Source of the DNA: Pseudomonadota bacterium
GTDB lineage: Bacteria > Pseudomonadota > Alphaproteobacteria > Rhizobiales > Xanthobacteraceae
Length of the DNA: 5,929 nucleotides
Direction: 5' to 3'
Assembly: GCA_023431725.1 (NCBI GenBank)
Contig: JAEYVN010000060.1
Span: 1 to 5,929 of the forward strand
The notes beneath the pieces were generated by a model, which was not told where the DNA came from, searched no databases, and saw only the letters and a list, made by a program, of their open reading frames with translations. A program made the position numbers and the translations under genes. Positions 4,924-5,929 of this stretch are shown here, piece by piece; the stretch's first letter is position 1, and each line of letters opens with the position of its first letter.

Positions 4924-5307
4924 ATGCGCAAAGCTTTGATGATTGCAGCGGCTGCTGCCACGATCGGAGCGGCGTCCATTGCCGCGCCGACGAGCGCGCA
5001 GGCGCGCTGCTATGGTTGCTGGGCCGGTGCCGGTTTTGCCGCCGGTGCCATTGCCGGTGCGGCCTTCGCCAATGCCGGCTATGGCGGTTACGGATATGGC
5101 TATGGATACGGCGGCTACGGCAACCCGTATTATGGCGGCGCCTATTATCGGCCGGCCTATTACGGCAGCTATTATCCGGCGGCTTACTATCGGCCCTATT
5201 ACCGGACCTATTACAACACGCCGCGCTATGTCGGTTATTGGGGCGGTCCGCGCTTCGCTCCGGCTTACGGCTACGGCTGGCGCCGTCCGGTCGGTTATTA
5301 CTGGTAA
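4924..5307 (+). CDS. Secreted Tyr/Gly-rich protein with a glycine-zipper-like segment
   Basis: A 127-residue precursor. AGGAG (4913-4917) sits 6 bases before the ATG. Residues 1-27 form a signal peptide (MRKALMIAAAAATIGAASIA, cleavage near SAQA27). The mature protein opens with RCYGCWAGAG, with Cys29 and Cys32 close together, which could bind metal or form a disulfide. A hydrophobic small-residue stretch follows (residues 33-51), with Gly37, Gly41 and Gly45 spaced like a glycine zipper, so it may insert in or pack against a membrane. Residues 53-127 are GYG, YYG, YYRP and YYP units. Tyr makes up 27 of 127 residues overall, and the protein ends WRRPVGYYW. Proteins of this type are common unnamed envelope proteins in this order. 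I know no assigned function. It resembles the product of 2212-2505 in design but not closely in sequence. It ends at an excellent terminator. Confidence 0.78.
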   Translation: MRKALMIAAAAATIGAASIAAPTSAQARCYGCWAGAGFAAGAIAGAAFANAGYGGYGYGYGYGGYGNPYYGGAYYRPAYYGSYYPAAYYRPYYRTYYNTPRYVGYWGGPRFAPAYGYGWRRPVGYYW

Positions 5308-5347
5308 GAGACCGCGTTCTATTGCGAGCGTCTGTTGTTCGACATGC

Positions 5348-5380
5348 AAAGGGCGGATGTTTCATCCGCCCTTTTTGTTT
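5348..5380 (+). terminator. Intrinsic terminator of the Tyr/Gly-rich protein gene
   Basis: A perfect 12-bp stem, AAAGGGCGGATG (5348-5359) with CATCCGCCCTTT (5363-5374), has a TTT loop and is followed by a T-rich tail (to 5380). It lies 40 bases after the stop at 5307. On the minus strand the hairpin is followed by only three T residues, so it is a weaker end for the convergent DUF1993 gene. Confidence 0.9.
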
Positions 5381-5390
5381 TCCGGAGCTG

Positions 5391-5906
5391 TCAGCGTTCG
5401 TCCTTCAGCCGCAGGTAATCCATCTTGCTGAGAGGCACGCCCTTGTGCCGCAGGATGTCGTAGGCGGTGGTGACGTGAAAGAAGAAGTTCGGCAGCGCGA
5501 AGGTGAAGAGATAGGTGCTGGCGCTGAATGTCGGCGTGAAGTCGCGCAGCTTCAGCTCGATCGTCTTGTCGTCCAGGCCGTCGAACTGTCCTGCCTTGAA
5601 GCTGTCGATATAGGCGATCGTCTTGTCGATACGCGCATATAGCTCCGCGAAGGTCGTTTCGGTGTCGTCCATCTTCGGCGACGGCGTGCCGGAGATCCGC
5701 TCGATGGCCAGCTTCGAGGTGTCGCTGGCGCGCTGCACCTGACCGGCCAGGGTCAGCATATCGGGCGCGAGCCGCGCCTCCACCAGCGATGCCGGGTCGG
5801 CACCGGCAGCCCTTGCATGCTCTTCGCCCTTGCGCAGCACTTTGGACATGGTGGTGAGCCCGCGCACGAAGACCGGGACGGACGCCTGATACAGGGAGAT
5901 GGACAT
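5391..5906 (-). CDS. DUF1993 family protein (DinB-like four-helix fold)
   Basis: A 171-residue protein, full length for the family, from the ATG at 5906 to TGA at 5391-5393. It opens with SLYQASVPVFVRGLTTMSKVL (residues 4-24), then ARLAPDM (44-50), QVQRASDTSK (56-65), DDTETTFAELYARIDKT (80-96) and the C-terminal block FALPNFFFHVTTAYDILRHKGVPL (136-159). These blocks in this order are the signature of DUF1993, which I place in the DinB/YfiT-like helical-bundle group. In DinB-like proteins three His residues bind a metal. Here H144 and H154 are visible, but a third equivalent His is not clear to me, so metal binding is uncertain. No enzyme activity is established for the family. It is cytosolic. 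No strong ribosome site is visible in the 23 bases upstream, though the conserved N-terminus supports the start. Confidence 0.88.
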   Translation of the reverse strand: MSISLYQASVPVFVRGLTTMSKVLRKGEEHARAAGADPASLVEARLAPDMLTLAGQVQRASDTSKLAIERISGTPSPKMDDTETTFAELYARIDKTIAYIDSFKAGQFDGLDDKTIELKLRDFTPTFSASTYLFTFALPNFFFHVTTAYDILRHKGVPLSKMDYLRLKDER

Positions 5907-5929
5907 CGGAGCTACTTTCAGGATGGCGA

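Noticed and set aside
4897..5349. Minus-strand frame (150 codons), Ile/Val/Arg-rich, opposite the Tyr/Gly-rich gene
   Set aside because: Its repetitive composition mirrors the GYG/YYG codons on the other strand. It lacks a ribosome site and any domain.
5016..5642. Plus-strand frame of 208 codons over the Tyr/Gly-rich gene and into the DUF1993 gene
   Set aside because: It is a Leu/Arg/Cys-rich shadow of repetitive codons. It runs through a strong terminator and over the antisense of a conserved DUF1993 protein.

Overview
The window looks like a stretch of chromosome from an alphaproteobacterium of the Hyphomicrobiales, probably close to Bradyrhizobium, Afipia or Rhodopseudomonas. This rests on GC-rich coding sequence, small Tyr/Gly-rich exported proteins, an SH3 plus DUF1236-like envelope protein, and a promoter matching the alphaproteobacterial general-stress sigma factor EcfG. 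The genus is inference from recalled family resemblance; no search was run. I see no rRNA, tRNA, CRISPR array, insertion sequence, integrase or phage gene.

Layout. Bases 1-758 (+) hold the 3' part of a DUF1857/SRPBCC gene and a tightly linked SnoaL/NTF2-like gene. They end at a stem-loop (780-813) facing a convergent bicupin oxalate decarboxylase gene (829-1917, -). Next comes an AT-richer gap of about 290 bases with several short dyads, then a small Tyr-rich secreted protein (2212-2505, +) ending at another shared stem-loop (2525-2555). Bases 2565-3241 (-) carry a two-gene unit: a single-domain PilZ protein followed 8 bases later by a small single-pass membrane protein. Bases 3497-4297 (-) encode an exported SH3 protein with a Tyr pentapeptide repeat and a DUF1236-like tail. 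It has a good intrinsic terminator and a textbook EcfG-type promoter. Bases 4509-4700 (+) encode a 63-residue two-helix membrane protein. A 220-base gap with two hairpins precedes a second Tyr/Gly-rich secreted protein (4924-5307, +), which ends at a strong intrinsic terminator. A DUF1993 gene (5391-5906, -) closes the window.

How the genes fit together. There is no single pathway here. The middle 3.1 kb is dominated by cell-envelope and signalling products: three exported Tyr-rich proteins, two small membrane proteins and a c-di-GMP receptor-like PilZ protein. One of the exported proteins appears to be under general stress control. The flanks are small metabolic or ligand-binding proteins of common families. 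I found no convincing new multi-gene system. The best leads are the EcfG promoter on the SH3 gene, the ten-unit Tyr pentad array, the PilZ/membrane-protein pair, and the hairpin-containing leader or possible small RNA at 4758-4890.
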